A stretch of 64,000 nt of DNA from Gordius sp. MW1 (taxonomy: Eukaryota > Nematomorpha > Gordioida > Gordea > Gordiidae): positions 10,943,835-11,007,834 of the forward strand of contig OZ038527.1 of NCBI GenBank assembly GCA_964036665.1. The letters are read 5' to 3'. The stretch's first letter is position 1. Every line of letters begins with the position of its first letter. The translations under genes were made by a program, and so were the position numbers. This document shows positions 59,702-64,000 of the stretch, piece after piece. The notes beneath the pieces were generated by a model. The model was not told the origin of the DNA and did not search any database. It saw only the letters and a program-made list of their open reading frames with translations.

Positions 59702-61221
59702 TTATGCCTTTTCCTCTTTGACAACATCTTTTTTAAGTGGCCCCTAAAAGAATTAAGTTTAATAAATAAATATCATATTTACCATAAATGAAACTCTGTC
59801 ATGTGTGGTTTGAAATCGTCCATGGCCAAATTTAGATGATGTATCTATAAACTTCAATGTAATCTTCTCAGAAGCCACCCTCTTGGTTTGAACTAATAAT
59901 GACTAAAAAAATTAAATATACTAATTCAAACACAAAACCTTTCTAAGTGTAATAACTCGTTTTTTTGCACCCATTACACATCCTTTCAGCATAATAAAAT
60001 CATTTATAACTTGTCCATAGTGAGGGAAGCCACCCTAAAACAATAAAGCATGATATAAAGTTTAAAATACCATAGGAGTTATTGACTTATCAGTAATATC
60101 ATATTCAGTTGAGGCATTATTTTTAATAATCTTGCCATCCTTTTTATGAATACCTTGACCAATTCTATATATTTTTTTGTTTATTTCAGTTCGGTGATGA
60201 TATCCCTTTTGACCAGCTCTTGCAACTGTAAATTGTACACGACTAGGATGCCATGAGCCTATACATGCAACCTTTCTAAGTCCTTTGTGAGTCTTTCTTG
60301 GTAATTTTTTAGTGTGCCACCTAGAAGTAACACCTTTAAACCCTCTACCTCTCGTAACACCAATAATATCAATCATTTCATCTTGTGAAAAAACAGAATT
60401 AACAGGTATTTGTTTCTCCAAATGCTCCCTTGCCCAATCAATTTTTTCAGGCACAGTACCACCATTTACTTGAATCTCCATAATATGTGCTTTTTTCTGG
60501 CCTTTATGTAAAAGTTTCATCTAAATAATTGTTAAAACAAATTAATTTTTTTTAACTTGTGTATGAGCAATAACGCGTATTGTAGAGCAATATCTTTTCA
60601 TCTTTTCAAAATCTTGTTGAATCTCTTTTTTGCCTGTTTCATCCTGCCATTTAAGGGCATATTTGGTAAAAGCCTTCTTCTTACACTTGTACCTTAAAAT
60701 ATTAGATTAAATATGAGTCTCATTGTAACAACAAGAGGAGACTAAGTTTTTTAGATAAGTTTATAACAATGGATATAATTACCAATTCTTATAAAAGCGT
60801 CTTTTACAATCTTCACTCAGATGCTCAGAAAAAATAGTTTTAAAGGTTCTTAATCCTTTGGGGGTATCAATGTATCCAACAATACCTATAATAGCCATTG
60901 GAGGAGTTTCAATAATAGTGACAGCTTCCACAACCTCCTTTTTATTTAATTCTAATTAATTATAGTAAGAACAGTAAATAATACTTGATCCAGGTTTTTC
61001 CACATCCCTGACAATATGGGTCATGCCAGCTTTGAACCCAATAAAAGCAGTCAGGTGTATAGGTTTTGAAGAATCATCCTTTGGAAAGGACTTAACCTTA
61101 CCTCTTTGACGCCTACTTCTCTTCTTGGGAGTAAAACCCATATGACCATGTCTAGGCGCTGAAAACTTTCGGTGAGACTAAAGATATATTAGGCATAAAT
61201 TTAAACAAATTTACTAACCAT
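59702..61221 (-). CDS. RPL3: Ribosomal protein L3 (uL3), 8 exons, complete
   Basis: Large-subunit protein of the cytosolic ribosome near the peptidyl-transferase centre. Exons (minus strand): 61221-61219 (only the ATG), 61177-60985, 60951-60783, 60692-60557, 60520-60071, 60034-59939, 59902-59783, 59743-59702. Introns are GT-AG: 41, 33, 90, 36, 36, 36 and 39 nt. Total 1209 nt gives 402 aa, against about 403 in vertebrates. Highly conserved blocks: [79 protein letters not shown] and [12 protein letters not shown] start split as ATG plus intron is known for animal RPL3. Pyrimidine-rich sequence (CATTTCCTTTGCC) precedes the ATG, as expected of TOP-type ribosomal genes. The gene appears intact and functional. 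Confidence 0.96.
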
Positions 61222-61764
61222 GGCAAAGGAAATGAAATAGGTTATGTGGAAAATACGAATTGTATATGTTGGCGATGAAATCCAATTCGCCACATTTTGC
61301 CGATGATTTAAGGTAGGTCTCGGACTATAATTCTGACGTACTATCTGTAATAAAGTTTAGATTCAGTAGTTTAGGCAAAGAAACGGAAAAATTCCTAATC
61401 TGATCCTATAGTAACATACATATTTAAACTTAATTTTTAATTTTTGTTTTTTATGAATTAAAAATATAATCTTCATAGTATGGTTTATTGATTAAATAAA
61501 TTGATAGATCATCAGGACTTAGCCACTTTATTAACGCAAATATTGAGATGGACAATGTTAAAATTTTAAAATTAATTGGGAAATCAATTCTTAAAACTGG
61601 AATCAATAATCTTATATTTTAGTACCAATTGTTTAAACTAAACACCAGCACGACTCGGTCCAGCCCACGGGCTGAACTTTCTGTTCAAAATTGTGGGTTG
61701 GACTTGGACGGATAAAAGGTAACCAATCCTTCGGCCTAATTATAAGTAAGACACCGCTCCGGCC
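61222..61764. other. RPL3 upstream region
   Basis: AT-rich; contains the RPL3 promoter, of which only the pyrimidine tract next to the ATG is recognisable. A GC-rich patch with CAGCCCACGGGCTG (about 61661-61674) is a short palindrome of unknown origin. Confidence 0.4.
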
Positions 61765-63892
61765 GGTCGGTATCGTTCTACAGAATCGATCAAGGACGGA
61801 TAAGGTGATGGAGGTCAAGCGTTATTTCGACAGGTTAATGTGGGTGATGAATGCAGATCAAGAAGACCACCTAACAGTTATGTGCGCGTATGATACCGAA
61901 ATTGGGTGTATGAAATCAGAGAAAGACATATTCTTCGATTAATTGGAAATGGAAATGCAAGGATAGGACAAGGAGAAAAGATAATTATTGGTTCAACGCC
62001 CACATAGGGAAAGATCGCATCCGGTATAAACAAAATCATAAAGGCTATAAGCAGGTCTGAAAAACAAAGATGGGAAAAAACTTCTCCAAGTATCCTAAAC
62101 GTACTACATGGCGATCGCTGACAACTTATTTTCAAAACGCGAAGAATATATTGTTACATATAGAAGTGAGAAGCCGAAGATTTATCATGGATTGCAAAGT
62201 AATTTTGGGAGAAGAAATCGCCAGGCAACGTCGTCCACTTGTATTGGATCTTGAAAGAAAAGTATTTCTCCAAGGATGAAAGGTTTGTGAACCTCGAAAA
62301 TGATACGAAACGCCAAAAGATACGTTGACGAGCGATAAGTATAAACAAAAAGCCTCTTCACTCCTGGGTGCAAGGAAGTTGCAAAAGAACGTAGACGAAG
62401 ATTGGGACACACTAACTAAAAGCATAAAGGAAACAGCGATTTGGGTTCTAGGACAGATCAAAGAAGGCAAAGCTATCAACAGGGAACTATGTTGGTGGGA
62501 TCAATCGGTTAGAAATTTCATTTAGAGAAAAAAAATCTATACATACGGTGGCAAAAATCAAAAAAGGGAGGATTATCAAGAGTATAAGGAGGCAAAGAGA
62601 GCCGCGAAAAAAGCCTTGCAACAGCGAAGAATGCCGCGTGCACCAAGATGGCAACAAAATGGACCATAAAGAGAGTAACAGGCTTATGTACGAATTGGCC
62701 CAGATAAGGAGGAAGAAAATTCGCGATGTCGGAGCCCTAGAAACAGTCACAAACGAGAAGGATCAAACCTTCTTCAAGCCGAAGGAAGAGATGGAAATGT
62801 AGAAAGGATATTTCAAGGAACTTATGAATATTGCAAATGACAAAGATCCCCTTCTCTATATTGAGACAAACATAAATATGATCGAACTCTTTAAGAAGGA
62901 TGAAGTTAGGACACAAATGAACAAGCAAAAAGGAAAAGCTAATGGCTAAGATGGAATAAATATGGAGGCATTGTTGGATTTCGTGAAGAATGAGTTACGA
63001 CCATGACGAACCTCCTTAACAAGATATTGGTTTCCTAATCAATGGAGAGCAAGCACGATTATATCCTTATTCAAAGGCAAAGGAGACCCTCCTAACTTGT
63101 CACTCCTTGAAGCTTATGGATAGGACCTTAGTAACAAGGCTGAAAAACGAGGTGGAAATAACGACTAACCAATTCGGATTTGTGGCCGGCAAATCCACAA
63201 TTGACCCAATCTTCGGACTAAGACAAATGATGGATAAGTATGGTGAAAAGAGGAAAGACCTATATATGGTCTTTATCGACCTGGAGAAAGCATATGACAC
63301 GGTCCCCCGCGATTTAGTATGGTAGTGCTTTAATACAAAATATTTCTGACGCATATATAGGACTTATGAAAAATATTTATGAAGCCTCAAACTCTTGCGT
63401 TAGGACGACACTTGGAGACTCTAAACCTTTTGGGGTTAAAATTGGATTACATTAAGAATCTGTTTAAGTTCCTTATTATTTAATATAATTATAGACACGA
63501 TAACGAGGGACATTCAAAAGCTATCGCCATGGTGTATGCTATATGCGATGATACAGTACTATGCGAGGAAACAAGGGAGAAAGTATTTGAAGAAGCCGAA
63601 AAGTGGAGGTATAAATGTAGCAAGTTGGCAAAAATTTTAAAGACCCTTTTAGGCCCTAAGCGTCTAAAAAAATAAAGCAAAAAATATTTTCAAATTTTTT
63701 AATTAAACTTAGAGATTTATTTATAAATCTTTCTATTAAATGTTAGATCAAAATACAAACAGGTACAGGGAAGAGAGGAAGACGACGACCCGATAAAGTA
63801 ATGAAAACAAAAGAGATTAGTCAAGATATGGCACTCACCCGATCAAGATGGAAGAAACTAATCAAAACAAACCCCACGACTGTGGGACCAAA
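61765..63892 (+). pseudogene. Second RTE-type LINE copy, 5'-truncated and decayed
   Basis: Parallel to the copy at 51288-54321 from GTCGGTATCGTTCTA onward. Endonuclease pieces (LTVMCAYDTEIG), linker, and RT pieces (LVTRLKNEVEITTNQFGFV, VFIDLEKAYDTVPRDLVW) are recognisable, with many stops, small deletions and a damaged YADD region near 63541. After about 63612 some 140 bp of unrelated AT-rich DNA replaces the region between RT and the 3' end, then the 3' end resumes at about 63757 and stops at CTGTGGGACCAAAT. Confidence 0.75.
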
Positions 63893-64000
63893 TCTTATAT
63901 ATAAAAATGAAACTATGTATGTATGTGTGTATGTGTGTGTGTGTGTATGCCGCCACCTTTTTTGGAGAACTACCGGACCGATTTGGCTCAAAATTTCACA
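63893..64000. repeat. TATG/TGTG microsatellite with a conserved flank
   Basis: ATGTATGTATGTGTGTATG(TG)n at about 63912-63949, then CCGCCACC and TACCGGACCGATTTGGCTC. Sequences of this layout recur in many invertebrate genomes next to mobile elements; the window ends before its far side can be seen. Confidence 0.6.

Noticed and set aside
60062..61141. RPL3 fragments as a processed or broken pseudogene
   Set aside because: All eight exons connect in phase to a full-length 402-aa protein with introns and a poly(A) signal.

Overview
The window is eukaryotic nuclear DNA from an invertebrate animal. It is strongly AT-rich, with spliced animal-type genes and a dense, layered load of transposable elements. 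Three spliced genes can be rebuilt completely from the sequence: a calcineurin A catalytic subunit (+ strand, 2082-18046, 14 exons), ribosomal protein L3 (- strand, 61221-59702, 8 exons) and a transposon-borne Mutator-like (MULE) transposase (- strand, about 59288-57498). Many introns are extremely short (33-41 nt), yet others in the same locus reach 3.9 and 8.6 kb. I cannot name the species. Tiny introns occur in several compacted animal lineages, but the repeat load here is not that of a compact genome.

Layout. 1-19.8 kb: calcineurin A, whose introns hold small terminal-inverted-repeat (TIR) elements. 19.8-38.5 kb: a repeat domain of tRNA-derived head sequences, tandem arrays of a roughly 100-130 bp unit containing a CCAATGG/CCATTGG hairpin, telomere-like CTAACCC stretches, CT-rich tracts and GC-rich hairpins, partly duplicated about 5.19 kb apart. 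A near-intact Ty3/gypsy element (22319-27660, TSD ATGAC) interrupts this domain. 38.7-46.85 kb: a degenerate reverse-transcriptase element of uncertain class, split by a CsRn1-like Ty3/gypsy element (41713-46123). 46.9-56.5 kb: a 538-bp non-autonomous MULE inside an RTE-type LINE fragment, a 3-kb RTE-type LINE with a 14-bp target-site duplication (TSD), an 8-bp-TSD MITE and a large foldback sequence. 56.5-59.5 kb: an autonomous MULE inserted into a tandem duplication. 59.7-61.2 kb: RPL3. 61.7-64 kb: a second, decayed RTE copy and a microsatellite.

How the parts relate. The two host genes are housekeeping and signalling genes and show no functional link to each other. The mobile elements form a readable insertion history: satellite, then gypsy; RT element, then CsRn1-like element; tandem duplication, then MULE; LINE fragment, then MULE derivative. 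The most distinctive items are the MULE family (asymmetric ends matched by its non-autonomous derivative, host-like micro-introns, a sub-terminal segment shared with the satellite domain), a GCGTAGCC-ended TIR family with 8-bp TSDs, and the composite satellite with GC hairpins. All splice models, TSDs and alignments were read by eye; no database search was possible.
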